Of a DNA stretch of 47,037 bases, positions 37,015-45,165 are shown piece by piece. Origin of the DNA: Betaproteobacteria bacterium (GTDB lineage: Bacteria; Pseudomonadota; Gammaproteobacteria; Burkholderiales; Casimicrobiaceae). Both the position numbers and the translations under genes were made by a program. The DNA lies in the NCBI GenBank assembly GCA_003153475.1, contig PLYT01000048.1, forward strand, positions 359 to 47,395, in the 5' to 3' direction. Position 1 is the stretch's first letter, and the number at the start of each line of letters is the position of its first letter. The notes beneath the pieces are model-generated. The model was not told the origin of the DNA and did no database searches. It saw only the letters and a program-made list of their open reading frames with translations.

Positions 37015-40000
37015 ATGTCCGATCCACTGCTGCCCGAACAACCCGACGCTGCCGCGATTCGCGCCGATTTCCTGGCCGACGAAGCGCGCATGGTCGCGCG
37101 ACTGTTGCCGCTGGCGAGCGCCGATCCGGCGGCTTCCGCGCGGATCAGCGCCCGCGCCCGGTCCTGGGTCGAAGCGGTACGCGCGCGCCAGGCCGGAAGC
37201 GCCGGCATCGAATCGTTCCTGCAGAAGTACGACCTGTCGACGCAGGAAGGCGTGCTGTTGATGTGCGTCGCCGAAGCGCTGTTGCGCATCCCCGATGCCG
37301 AGACGGCGGACCGGCTGATCCGCGACAAGCTCTCGCGCGGCGACTGGCAGAAACATCTCGGGCAGAGTCCGTCGCTGCTGGTCAACGCGTTGACCTGGGG
37401 ACTGATGCTGACTGGCAGGCTAACGCAGATCGACGCCGAATCGGCCAGCGACCCGGCCAGCTGGTACGAGCGCGTCGTCGCACGCGCCGGCGAACCGGTC
37501 GTGCGGGTCGCCATACGGCAGGCGATGCGGCTGATGGCCGAGCAGTTCGTCATGGGACGCACGATCGGCGAAGCGCTGTCGCGCAGCCATTCGGCCGGCA
37601 GCGCGCGCTTCCGCCATTCGTTCGACATGCTCGGCGAATCCGCGCTGACGGCCGCCGACGCGGCGCGCTATCACGCCTCCTACGCCGACGCGATCACCGC
37701 GATCGGGCAGGCGCGCGAGCGCGGCGCGACCGTCTTCGCGCAGCCGAGCATTTCGGTCAAGCTCTCGGCGCTGCATCCGCGCTACGAATATCCGCAGCAC
37801 CGGCGCGTGCTGGCCGAGCTCATGCCTTCGCTGACCGCGCTCGCGCAAATCGCCAAGGACCACGGCATCGGCATGACCATCGATGCCGAAGAAGCCGAAC
37901 GGCTCGAGCTCTCGCTGGAAATCTTCGCCCGGCTGCGGCGCGATCCGGCGCTCGCCGGTTGGGAGGGGCTGGGGCTCGCAGTGCAGGCCTATCAGAAGCG
38001 CGCGGTGGCAGTCATCGAATGGCTGATCGCACTCGGCACGGAATGCGGCTTGCGCATTCCGGTGCGCCTGGTCAAAGGCGCTTACTGGGACACCGAGATC
38101 AAGCGGGCGCAGGTGGAGGGGCTCGACTCCTATCCGGTGTTCACGCGCAAGGCGCACACCGACGTGTCCTATCTCGCCTGCGCGCAGCGCATGCTCGGCA
38201 GCGCCGGACAGGACGGCGTGCTGTTCCCGATGTTCGCCACCCACAACGCGCACAGCGCCGCGGCGATCGCCGAGTGGGCGACGCAGGCCGGACTTCCGCA
38301 CGACGTGTTCGAATTCCAGCGCCTGCACGGCATGGGCGAAGCCTTGTATGAAGAGATCGTGCCCGCCGACAAGCTCGACGTCGCCTGCCGGGTGTACGCG
38401 CCGGTGGGCAGCCATCAGGATCTGTTGCCCTATCTCGTCCGGCGGTTGCTCGAAAACGGCGCCAACACCTCATTCGTCAACCGCATCGGCGATGCCGCTG
38501 TCGCGATCGACGACATCGTCGCCGACCCGGCCGCCAAGGTACGCGCGCAGGGCGGCGCGCCCAATCCCGCGCTGCCGCTGCCCGGCGAGCTGTTCGCGCC
38601 CGAACGCCGCAATTCGCGGGGCTTGAGCCTCGCCGATCAGCCGGCGATGGCGGCGCTGGACGCGGCGTTCATCGCGCGACAGGAAGCGCGCGCTGCCGCG
38701 GCGCCGACGATAGCCGCACAGCAGGCGACGGGACGCGCGCGCGCGGTCGTCGATCCGTCCGACCACCGCCGCACGATCGGGGCGGTCATCGACGCCGATC
38801 TGGCGCAAGTGGACTCGGCCCTCGCGCGGGCGACCTCTGCGCAGCCGGCGTGGGACGCGGCCGGCGGCGATGCGCGCGCGGCGGTGCTCGAGCGCGCGGC
38901 GGACGGCCTCGAAAACGCACGCGAAACATTCGTCGTGCTGCTCGCGCGCGAAGCAGGCAAGAACCGCGCCGATGCGATCGGCGAAGTGCGCGAGGCGGCC
39001 GATTTCTGCCGCTACTACGCGGTGCTTGCGCGCCGGCACTTCGGAAAGCCAGAGTCGCTCCGGTCGCCGACCGGCGAGTCGAACGAGCTCGCGCTGCACG
39101 GCCGGGGCGCGTTCGCGTGCATCAGTCCGTGGAATTTTCCGCTGGCGATCCACGTCGGCCAGATCGCCGCCGCGCTGGCCGCCGGCAACGCGGTGATCGC
39201 CAAGCCCGCCGAGCAGACGCCGCTGATCGCGCAGCAGGCCGCCGGGATCCTGGCCGCGGCCGGCGTTCCCGCCGGCGTCTACGCGATGCTGCCCGGCGCG
39301 GGCGAAATCGTCGGCGCCGCGCTGGCCGCCGATCCGCGCACCGCCGGCGTGGCATTCACCGGATCGACCGACGTGGCGCGCGCGATCGCGCTCGCGCTGG
39401 CGCGACGCGACACGCTGGTGCCGCTGATCGCCGAAACCGGCGGACAGAACGCGCTGATCGTCGACAGCTCGGCGCTGCCCGAGCAACTGGTCGTCGACGC
39501 GGTGACATCGGCATTCAACAGCGCCGGACAGCGCTGCTCGGCGCTGCGCGTGCTGTTCCTGCAGCAGGAAATCGCGCCGCGCGTCATCGAATTGCTGATC
39601 GGCGCGATGGACGAGCTCGCGATCGGTGATCCGGCATCGCTCGCCACCGACGTCGGACCGGTGATCGACGAAGAGGCGAAGAAGACACTGGAGGCGCACG
39701 TCGCCGCGATGGCCGCCGCGGGGCGCGTCCTGCACCGGGTCGCGCTGCCTGCATCGACCGCGCACGGCACGTTCGTCGCTCCGACGCTGATCGAGCTCGA
39801 CGCCATCGGCCAGCTCAAGCGCGAAGTGTTCGGCCCGGTGCTGCACGTGGTCCGCTATCCCGCGAGCGCGCTCGACGAGGTGATCGACGCAATCAACGCG
39901 ACCGGCTACGGGCTGACCTTGGGCGTCCACAGCCGCATCGACGCGACGGTGCGCCATATCGTCTCGCGCGTTAAGGTCGGCAACGTCTACGTCAACCGCA

Positions 40001-40176
40001 ACATCATCGGCGCCGTCGTCGGCGTCCAGCCATTCGGCGGCGAGGGGCTGTCGGGCACCGGGCCGAAAGCCGGCGGCCCGCATTATCTTTTCCGGTTCGC
40101 GGTCGAGCGCACGCTGTCGATCAACACCGCCGCGGCCGGAGGCAACGCCGCACTGCTGGCCCAAGACGAGGCGTAG
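37015..40176 (+). CDS. putA: Bifunctional proline dehydrogenase / delta-1-pyrroline-5-carboxylate dehydrogenase
   Basis: A 1053-residue enzyme that oxidises proline to glutamate in two channelled steps using FAD and NAD. The PRODH barrel covers about 120-480: FAQPSISVKLSALHPRYEY, RLVKGAYWDTEIKRAQ near 350 and FATHNAHSAAAI. The aldehyde dehydrogenase domain follows: ISPWNFPLAIHVGQIAAAL, VAFTGSTDVARAIA and NSAGQRCSALRVLFL with catalytic Cys841. There is no N-terminal ribbon-helix-helix domain, so this PutA is an enzyme and not its own repressor. The start at 37015 is the first with homology, 34 bases after the methyltransferase stop. Confidence 0.95.
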   Translation: MSDPLLPEQPDAAAIRADFLADEARMVARLLPLASADPAASARISARARSWVEAVRARQAGSAGIESFLQKYDLSTQEGVLLMCVAEALLRIPDAETADRLIRDKLSRGDWQKHLGQSPSLLVNALTWGLMLTGRLTQIDAESASDPASWYERVVARAGEPVVRVAIRQAMRLMAEQFVMGRTIGEALSRSHSAGSARFRHSFDMLGESALTAADAARYHASYADAITAIGQARERGATVFAQPSISVKLSALHPRYEYPQHRRVLAELMPSLTALAQIAKDHGIGMTIDAEEAERLELSLEIFARLRRDPALAGWEGLGLAVQAYQKRAVAVIEWLIALGTECGLRIPVRLVKGAYWDTEIKRAQVEGLDSYPVFTRKAHTDVSYLACAQRMLGSAGQDGVLFPMFATHNAHSAAAIAEWATQAGLPHDVFEFQRLHGMGEALYEEIVPADKLDVACRVYAPVGSHQDLLPYLVRRLLENGANTSFVNRIGDAAVAIDDIVADPAAKVRAQGGAPNPALPLPGELFAPERRNSRGLSLADQPAMAALDAAFIARQEARAAAAPTIAAQQATGRARAVVDPSDHRRTIGAVIDADLAQVDSALARATSAQPAWDAAGGDARAAVLERAADGLENARETFVVLLAREAGKNRADAIGEVREAADFCRYYAVLARRHFGKPESLRSPTGESNELALHGRGAFACISPWNFPLAIHVGQIAAALAAGNAVIAKPAEQTPLIAQQAAGILAAAGVPAGVYAMLPGAGEIVGAALAADPRTAGVAFTGSTDVARAIALALARRDTLVPLIAETGGQNALIVDSSALPEQLVVDAVTSAFNSAGQRCSALRVLFLQQEIAPRVIELLIGAMDELAIGDPASLATDVGPVIDEEAKKTLEAHVAAMAAAGRVLHRVALPASTAHGTFVAPTLIELDAIGQLKREVFGPVLHVVRYPASALDEVIDAINATGYGLTLGVHSRIDATVRHIVSRVKVGNVYVNRNIIGAVVGVQPFGGEGLSGTGPKAGGPHYLFRFAVERTLSINTAAAGGNAALLAQDEA

Positions 40177-40232
40177 CGTCGTCCGGCAAGGAATTGCGCC
40201 GCAACGATCGGGCGGAGCTGGCGAACCGAACG

Positions 40233-40592
40233 CTAGGCGCTGCGTTTCCCCCGCTCGACGACGACACCGATTTGCCTGACGCCGGCAATCGGCGCGGGCT
40301 TGGCGACACTGACGCTGACCCAGCGCGCACCGAATTCGCCGCACACGAGATCGGCCAGCGCGGCGGCGAAGCGCTCGAGCAGCTTGTGCGGATGCTCGGC
40401 CGCAAACGCCTTTACCCGCGCGACCACCGCCGCGTAGTCAAGCGCGTCGGCGAACTCGTCGCTCGCGAGCGCTGCCGCCGACGCCGGCTCGATCTCGAGG
40501 TTGAGCAGCAGCGGCTGCTTCAAGCGCTGCTCCCAGTCGTAGACGCCGATTCGCGTCTCGACCTTGAGGTCGGCAATGAAGATCCGGTTCAT
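40233..40592 (-). CDS. folB: Dihydroneopterin aldolase
   Basis: A 119-residue tunnelling-fold enzyme of folate synthesis that cleaves dihydroneopterin to 6-hydroxymethyl-dihydropterin and glycolaldehyde. It opens IFIADLKVETRIGVYDWEQRLKQPL, the canonical start with the pterin-contacting VYDWE. It ends with WVSVSVAKPAPIAGVRQIGVVVERG, where the catalytic lysine sits in AKP. It is divergent from plsY across a 65-base promoter region. No strong ribosome-binding site precedes its ATG. Confidence 0.93.
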   Translation of the reverse strand: MNRIFIADLKVETRIGVYDWEQRLKQPLLLNLEIEPASAAALASDEFADALDYAAVVARVKAFAAEHPHKLLERFAAALADLVCGEFGARWVSVSVAKPAPIAGVRQIGVVVERGKRSA

Positions 40593-40616
40593 TTCAAGGA
40601 TGACATGGCGGTTTGC

Positions 40617-40636
40617 TAGAATGCGCGCGCATTGTA
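40617..40636. promoter_or_regulatory. Palindrome flanked by back-to-back -10 hexamers between folB and plsY
   Basis: AATGCGCGCGCATT (40620-40633) is a perfect palindrome. Its edges form TAGAAT on the plus strand (40617-40622, towards plsY) and TACAAT on the minus strand (40636-40631, towards folB), each 5/6 to the -10 consensus. Convincing -35 boxes were not found at 17 bases in either direction. Confidence 0.4.
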
Positions 40637-40657
40637 ATCGACCTGGAGGACTGCCGT

Positions 40658-41263
40658 ATGCCCACGCTCGGCGTGATCATCGCCGCGTATCTGCTGGGCT
40701 CGGTGTCGTTCGCCGTCGTCGTCAGCAAGCTCTTCGGCCTGCCCGATCCGCACAGTTACGGCTCGGGCAATCCGGGTGCGACCAACATGCTGCGAACCGG
40801 CAACAAGGCCGCGGCCGCGTTGACGCTGGTCGGCGACGGCGTCAAGGGTTTTGTGGCGGTGTGGCTTGCCCACCGATTGGGGGCGAGCTGGGGCGATGCG
40901 TCGCTCGCGACCGCGGGTGCCGCGCTGGCCGTGTACCTCGGTCACCTGTATCCGCTGTTTCACCATTTCGCCGGCGGCAAGGGCGTGTCGACGGCGGCGG
41001 GTGTCGCATTCGCGCTGTCGTGGCAGCTCGGCCTCGCGCTGCTCGTCATCTGGACGGTCATCGCGCTGGCGTTTCGCATGTCATCGCTGGCCTCGCTCGT
41101 TGCCGCCGTCGCGTTACCGCCGCTGGGCTTTTACTTTATCGGCTACTGGCCCGAGTCCTGGGCGCTGGTGCCGATCGCGCTGCTGATGTTCTGGCGCCAT
41201 CGCGCCAACATACGCAAGCTGATTGCCGGCGAAGAGCGCAGGATCGGACAGAAATCCGTATAG
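40658..41263 (+). CDS. plsY: Glycerol-3-phosphate acyltransferase PlsY
   Basis: A 201-residue inner-membrane acyltransferase that transfers acyl from acyl-phosphate to glycerol-3-phosphate, the first committed step in phospholipid synthesis. Five membrane segments are evident. The three conserved cytoplasmic motifs are present: GSGNPGATNMLR, GHLYPLFHHFAGGKGVSTAAG and WRHRANIRKL near the C-terminus. Start choice is clear from CTGGAGGA eight bases before the ATG. It is convergent with tsaD, 38 bases apart. Confidence 0.95.
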   Translation: MPTLGVIIAAYLLGSVSFAVVVSKLFGLPDPHSYGSGNPGATNMLRTGNKAAAALTLVGDGVKGFVAVWLAHRLGASWGDASLATAGAALAVYLGHLYPLFHHFAGGKGVSTAAGVAFALSWQLGLALLVIWTVIALAFRMSSLASLVAAVALPPLGFYFIGYWPESWALVPIALLMFWRHRANIRKLIAGEERRIGQKSV

Positions 41264-41301
41264 ACAATGCGCGCCGGAAGCGCCGCGCCTTCGACCGGGG
41301 T

Positions 41302-42333
41302 TCAGCCGCTCGCGTGCGATTCAGGGCGCGCGAGGCTCGCAAGCTCCCAGCGCGGCCGCACGCCGAACGCGTAGTCCTGAACCACGCCGCGTTCCAACCG
41401 CAGCGCGCCGACCAGCGCGATCATCGCGCCGTTGTCGGTGCAAAACTGCAGATCCGGATAGAACACCTCGCCGCCCCGCGCCGCGACGGCGTCGGTCAGG
41501 CGCTCGCGCAATGTCCGGTTGGCGCCGACGCCGCCCGCGACGACCAGCCGCGACAGCCCGGCAGTGTCGAGCGCCGCCAGCGACTTCGCGACCAGTACGT
41601 CGGTGATCGCATCTTCGAATTCACGCGCGATGTCGGCGTCGCGCTGCATGCCCGGCGGCGTATCGCGCACAAGCGTGCGGACCGCGGTCTTCAAGCCGGA
41701 AAAGCTCATATTGAGATCGCCGCTGGCCTTCATCGGGCGCGGCAGCGCAAAAACACCGCGCCTGCCCCTTTCGGCCAGCCGGGACAGCGCCGGACCGCCC
41801 GGATACGGCAAGCCAAGGAGCTTCGCCGTCTTGTCGAACGCCTCCCCCGCCGCATCGTCCTGCGTGTCACCCAGCAGCGCGTAGTCGCCGACGCCGCCGA
41901 CCGCGTAGAGCTGGCTGTGGCCGCCGGAGACGAGCAAGGCGACAAACGGAAACGCGGGCCGCGGCAACGCGAGTAGCGGCGACAGCAGATGGCCCTCGAG
42001 GTGATGCACGCCCAGCACCGGTATGCCCAGCGCGAAGCCCAGCCCATTGGCGATACTCGCGCCGACCAGAAGCGCGCCCGCGAGGCCGGGACCCTGCGTA
42101 TAGGCAATGCCGTCGAGGTCGCCAAGCGACAGGCGGGCCTCGCGCAAAACCGACTCGGTCAGCGGCACCACCCGCCGGATGTGGTCGCGCGAAGCGAGCT
42201 CGGGGACGACTCCGCCATAGGCCTCGTGCATCGCGACCTGCGAATGCAGCGCGTGCGCGAGCAGGCCGCGACCGCTGTCGTACAGCGCGAGGCCGGTCTC
42301 ATCGCAGGAAGTTTCTATGCCGAGTACGAGCAA
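41302..42333 (-). CDS. tsaD: tRNA N6-threonylcarbamoyladenosine synthase subunit TsaD
   Basis: A 343-residue enzyme that transfers threonylcarbamoyl to A37 of tRNAs decoding ANN codons, acting with TsaB and TsaE. It opens [18 protein letters not shown] and holds the iron-binding HHLEGH (His111, His115). The phosphate-binding [30 protein letters not shown], and [16 protein letters not shown] with [15 protein letters not shown] follow. Translation appears to start at TTG (42333) with AAAGG seven bases upstream; there is no ATG that preserves the N-terminus. It is divergent from rpsU, as is common in proteobacteria. Confidence 0.95.
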   Translation of the reverse strand: MLVLGIETSCDETGLALYDSGRGLLAHALHSQVAMHEAYGGVVPELASRDHIRRVVPLTESVLREARLSLGDLDGIAYTQGPGLAGALLVGASIANGLGFALGIPVLGVHHLEGHLLSPLLALPRPAFPFVALLVSGGHSQLYAVGGVGDYALLGDTQDDAAGEAFDKTAKLLGLPYPGGPALSRLAERGRRGVFALPRPMKASGDLNMSFSGLKTAVRTLVRDTPPGMQRDADIAREFEDAITDVLVAKSLAALDTAGLSRLVVAGGVGANRTLRERLTDAVAARGGEVFYPDLQFCTDNGAMIALVGALRLERGVVQDYAFGVRPRWELASLARPESHASG

Positions 42334-42356
42334 AATGGCCTTTCGTAGCGGGGCAA

Positions 42357-42362
42357 AGTATA
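42357..42362 (-). promoter_or_regulatory. Possible -10 of the tsaD promoter
   Basis: TATACT on the minus strand, 24 bases from the tsaD TTG start, only six bases from the -35 of rpsU. TTGAGA (42382-42377) is a good -35 hexamer but only 14 bases away, so the pairing is doubtful. Confidence 0.35.
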
Positions 42363-42367
42363 GCTGC

Positions 42368-42396
42368 TTGCAGCCCTCTCAACGGACTGCTATACT
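42368..42396 (+). promoter_or_regulatory. Predicted promoter of the rpsU-dnaG-rpoD operon (extended -10)
   Basis: TTGCAG (42368-42373), a 17-base spacer, and TATACT (42391-42396) preceded by TGC, which makes an extended -10 TGnTATACT. It lies 46 bases upstream of rpsU and drives the macromolecular synthesis operon. Mirror-image -10 elements serve tsaD on the other strand. Confidence 0.6.
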
Positions 42397-42442
42397 GTTT
42401 GGCTTAGCTATAAGTCATTGCTGCCGAAAGGAATAGTCACCG

Positions 42443-42655
42443 ATGCCCAGCGTTCGCGTCCGCGAAAACGAGCCGTTCGAAGTGGCACTTCGCCGCTTCA
42501 AGCGGACGATAGAAAAGACGGGCCTGCTCACCGAGCTCCGCGCCCGCGAGTTCTACGAAAAGCCGACCGCCGAGCGCAAGCGCAAGCTGGCCGCCGCGGT
42601 CAAGCGCCATTACAAGCGCCTGCGCAGCCAGCAGCTGCCGCCGAAGCTCTACTAG
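42443..42655 (+). CDS. rpsU: 30S ribosomal protein S21
   Basis: A 70-residue ribosomal protein of the small subunit, needed for initiation on natural messages. The sequence [26 protein letters not shown] and the basic tail [17 protein letters not shown] are the standard S21 pattern. AAAGGA precedes the ATG. First gene of the macromolecular synthesis operon. Two strong hairpins follow within 80 bases, presumably letting rpsU be made in excess over dnaG. Confidence 0.97.
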   Translation: MPSVRVRENEPFEVALRRFKRTIEKTGLLTELRAREFYEKPTAERKRKLAAAVKRHYKRLRSQQLPPKLY

Positions 42656-42657
42656 TG

Positions 42658-42688
42658 TTATTGCGTCACGCAAAGCGTGACGCAATAA
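42658..42688 (+). other. Perfect 14-bp stem-loop after rpsU
   Basis: TTATTGCGTCACGC (42658-42671) pairs fully with GCGTGACGCAATAA (42675-42688) across a three-base AAA loop. It starts two bases after the rpsU stop codon. The downstream bases (CTTGCC) are not a T-tract, so it is more likely a 3'-end protector or RNase processing site than a terminator. Confidence 0.7.
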
Positions 42689-42690
42689 CT

Positions 42691-42738
42691 TGCCGCGTTG
42701 AACTCGGCGCTAAGCGCCGGTTAACGCGGCATTTTGCT
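42691..42738 (+). terminator. Predicted intrinsic terminator/attenuator between rpsU and yqeY
   Basis: TGCCGCGTT (42691-42699) pairs with AACGCGGCA (42723-42731). Inside it GGCGC-TAA-GCGCC (42706-42718) forms a second helix. The stem is followed by TTTTGCTTTT. It matches the position of the known rpsU-dnaG terminator in enteric bacteria. Downstream genes must be read by partial read-through or internal promoters. Confidence 0.6.
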
Positions 42739-42752
42739 TTTGAGGCCCTCCG

Positions 42753-43196
42753 ATGACCCTCAAAGCCCGCATTACCGAGGACATGAAAGACGCGATGCGC
42801 GCCAAGGCCACGGCGCGACTGTCGACGATCCGCCTCCTGCTTGCCGCCATCAAGCAAAAGGAAGTCGACGAGCGCGTCGAGCTGAGCGACGCCGACATCG
42901 TCGCGATCATCGAGCGCATGATCAAGCAGCGCCGCGAATCGGTCGTCCAGTTCGAGGCCGGCAACCGCCCCGATCTGGTCGCGCAGGAGCGTGCCGAGAT
43001 CGACCTTCTGCAAGGCTACATGCCGCAGGCGCTTTCCGACGCCGAGGTCGACGCCCTGATCGCCGCCGCCGTCCGCGACGCGGGCGGCGGCATGGCAGCG
43101 ATGGGCAAGGTCATGGCGACGCTCAAACCGCAGTTGGCGGGCCGCGCCGATATGGGCGCCGTGTCCGCCAAGGTGAAGGCTCGGCTTTCGGCCTGA
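42753..43196 (+). CDS. yqeY: GatB/YqeY domain protein
   Basis: A 147-residue helical protein of the YqeY family, homologous to the tRNA-binding tail of GatB. It reads MTLKARITEDMKDAMRAKATARLSTIRLLLAAIKQKEVDER, then IERMIKQRRESVVQFEAGNR and GKVMATLKPQLAGRADMGAVSAKVKARL. Its molecular role is unsettled; tRNA-related binding is inferred from the fold. It lies between rpsU and dnaG, as in many betaproteobacteria. The gene is preceded by the terminator-like hairpin. Confidence 0.93.
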   Translation: MTLKARITEDMKDAMRAKATARLSTIRLLLAAIKQKEVDERVELSDADIVAIIERMIKQRRESVVQFEAGNRPDLVAQERAEIDLLQGYMPQALSDAEVDALIAAAVRDAGGGMAAMGKVMATLKPQLAGRADMGAVSAKVKARLSA

Positions 43197-43239
43197 AGCA
43201 ACTCGCGCCACATAACCTCGCGCAGCGAAAATCGTCGCC

Positions 43240-43245
43240 TATAAT
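43240..43245 (+). promoter_or_regulatory. Possible internal promoter -10 upstream of dnaG
   Basis: A perfect TATAAT, 60 bases before the dnaG ATG and 44 bases after yqeY. The -35 position (CTCGCG) is poor. It could supply dnaG and rpoD independently of rpsU. Confidence 0.4.
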
Positions 43246-43282
43246 GGGTTGATGGGCCTAAGTGCCCTCCCTTCGCCGATCC

Positions 43283-43306
43283 ATGGCCAGACGGGGTTAG
43301 GGCCAT
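43283..43306 (+). promoter_or_regulatory. Hairpin that can mask the dnaG start codon
   Basis: ATGGCC (43283-43288) is complementary to GGCCAT (43301-43306), and the second arm contains the first two bases of the dnaG ATG (43305-43307). The 12-base loop carries the GGGG ribosome-binding site. Folding would limit initiation. Confidence 0.4.
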
Positions 43307-45041
43307 GATCCCGAACGATTTTATCCAGACGCTCTTATCGCGGGTCGACATCGTCGAGGTCATCGACCCGCATGTGCCGCTGAAAAAAGCGGGCGCTAAC
43401 TACGTCGCCTGCTGCCCGTTTCACAACGAAAAAAGCCCGTCGTTCACCGTCAGCCAGTCCAAGCAGTTCTATCACTGCTTCGGCTGCGGCGCGCACGGCA
43501 CCGCGATCGGCTTCCTGATCGAATACAGCGGGATGTCATTCCCCGAGGCCGTCGCCGATCTGGCGCGCGGCGCCGGCCTGGACGTGCCCCGCGTGACGAC
43601 ACCAGGCAATGAGGCGCGCCGCGAAGAGGCCGAGGACCTGTCGGGGCTGATGCTGGAAGCCGCCAAAACGTACCGCAACGCGCTCAAGGACTCGCCTCGC
43701 GCGATCGACTACCTGAAGCGGCGGGGCCTGACCGGGCCGATCACGGCGCACTTCGGCATCGGCTACGCCGCCGACGATTGGCAGCCGCTCGCCGCGATGC
43801 CCGGCTATGCGGACAAGGCGATGGAAACGGCGGGGCTGGTCATCACCGGCGACGGCGGCAAGCGGTATGACCGCTTTCGCGATCGCATCATGTTTCCGAT
43901 CCACGACGGCAGCGGCCGGGTTATCGGGTTCGGCGGGCGGATCCTCGACAAGGGCGAGCCCAAATACCTGAACTCGCCCGAAACGCCGCTGTTCTCCAAG
44001 GGACGCGAGCTCTACGGGCTATTCCAGGCCCGGCTGGCTATCCGGGCCGCCGGCCGCGTCGTCGTCGTCGAGGGCTATATGGACGTCGTCGCCCTGGCGC
44101 AGCACGGCGTCGAATACGCGGTGGCAACGCTCGGCACGGCGACCACGCCGGCGCACGTCCAAAAGCTGTTCCGGCTGACCGACACCGTCGTGTTTTGTTT
44201 CGACGGCGATGTTGCGGGACGACGCGCCGCGTGGCGCGCGCTGGAAAACGCGCTTGCGCTGCTTGCCGACGGCAAGAACGCTCGCTTCCTTTTCCTGCCC
44301 GACGGCGAAGATCCGGACGATTACATCCGCCAACGCGGCAAGGAGTCGTTCGAGGCGCTGATCGAGGCTGCAATGCCGCTATCGGACTTCCTGTTGACGG
44401 AGCTGGCGCAGCGCCATCCGCCGCGGTCCGCCGAAGGCCGCGCCGCACTGGTCAACGCGGCCAAGCCGCTGCTGGGACAGATTGCCGCGCCGGTGCTGGC
44501 GACCTTGCTGCGCCGGGGCTTAGCCGAGCTCGCGGGCCTGCGCGAAAGCGAAATGGACGCGCTGGTGCCGGTGGCGCGTGCGCCCGCGACCGCCGCCGCG
44601 CGAGCGCGACCGCAGCGCGCGACGCCGTCGCTGCTGCGCGGGCTTTTGCAGTGCGTGCTGCTCGAGCCCGATCTGACACATCGGTTCTCGGTGCCGGAGC
44701 CCGTGGATGCCGGCGCCGAAGGCGACGCACTGGCGGCGGTGGTCGCGCATTGCCGGGCCAGTACACCGCCACTGACGACGGCGGGCGTCTTGCAGCAATT
44801 CGCCGGGTCACCGCATGAAACCACGTTGATGACCGCATTGACGGCGGGGGAAATCGAGGGACTTGCCGGCGAATTGCTCGAAGTTCAGCTTGTCGAAGGT
44901 ATCAAGCGCTATTGGCTCAACGCCCAGAAGCACGGCGATTCGGCGGTATCGCGGCACGCGCCGCCACTCGAATTGTCCCCCGAGGAAACCGAGCGCGCGC
45001 GCCAGCGGCAACTCGCCCGCCAGCCGCCGCCGGGAAGCTGA
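43305..45041 (+). CDS. dnaG: DNA primase
   Basis: A 578-residue primase that lays RNA primers at the replication fork with DnaB. The zinc-ribbon ligands are Cys37, His40, Cys58 and Cys61 (CCPFHNEKSPSF ... FYHCFGCGAHG). The catalytic TOPRIM core holds VVVVEGYMDVVALAQHGV and VFCFDGDVAGRRAAWRALE, and the middle RNA-polymerase region has GFGGRILDKGEPKYLNSPE. The C-terminal helicase-binding domain (about 430-578) is divergent, as usual. Length is at the short end of the family. The ATG is preceded by GGGGTTAGG and may be masked by a hairpin. Confidence 0.96.
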   Translation: MIPNDFIQTLLSRVDIVEVIDPHVPLKKAGANYVACCPFHNEKSPSFTVSQSKQFYHCFGCGAHGTAIGFLIEYSGMSFPEAVADLARGAGLDVPRVTTPGNEARREEAEDLSGLMLEAAKTYRNALKDSPRAIDYLKRRGLTGPITAHFGIGYAADDWQPLAAMPGYADKAMETAGLVITGDGGKRYDRFRDRIMFPIHDGSGRVIGFGGRILDKGEPKYLNSPETPLFSKGRELYGLFQARLAIRAAGRVVVVEGYMDVVALAQHGVEYAVATLGTATTPAHVQKLFRLTDTVVFCFDGDVAGRRAAWRALENALALLADGKNARFLFLPDGEDPDDYIRQRGKESFEALIEAAMPLSDFLLTELAQRHPPRSAEGRAALVNAAKPLLGQIAAPVLATLLRRGLAELAGLRESEMDALVPVARAPATAAARARPQRATPSLLRGLLQCVLLEPDLTHRFSVPEPVDAGAEGDALAAVVAHCRASTPPLTTAGVLQQFAGSPHETTLMTALTAGEIEGLAGELLEVQLVEGIKRYWLNAQKHGDSAVSRHAPPLELSPEETERARQRQLARQPPPGS

Positions 45042-45063
45042 AGCGGAAAGCCCGATGGCCGGA

Positions 45064-45072
45064 TGTTATGAT
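45064..45072 (+). promoter_or_regulatory. Possible extended -10 promoter of rpoD
   Basis: TGTTATGAT in the 124-base dnaG-rpoD gap: an extended TGn followed by TATGAT (5/6). No good -35 is present, which is tolerated with an extended -10. It would let rpoD be expressed apart from dnaG. Confidence 0.35.
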
Positions 45073-45165
45073 TTGAAGTTTTCCCGAGTCGCCCCCACTT
45101 TCGATCTGTCGGCAAGCCGGCCGGTGGTCGATTAGAGGTCGGCAACCGAAACCCGTAGGACGATC

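Noticed and set aside
42657-42740. rpsU downstream hairpins as a CRISPR-like or mobile repeat
   Set aside because: There is one copy of each structure, with no spacer periodicity; position fits operon attenuation.
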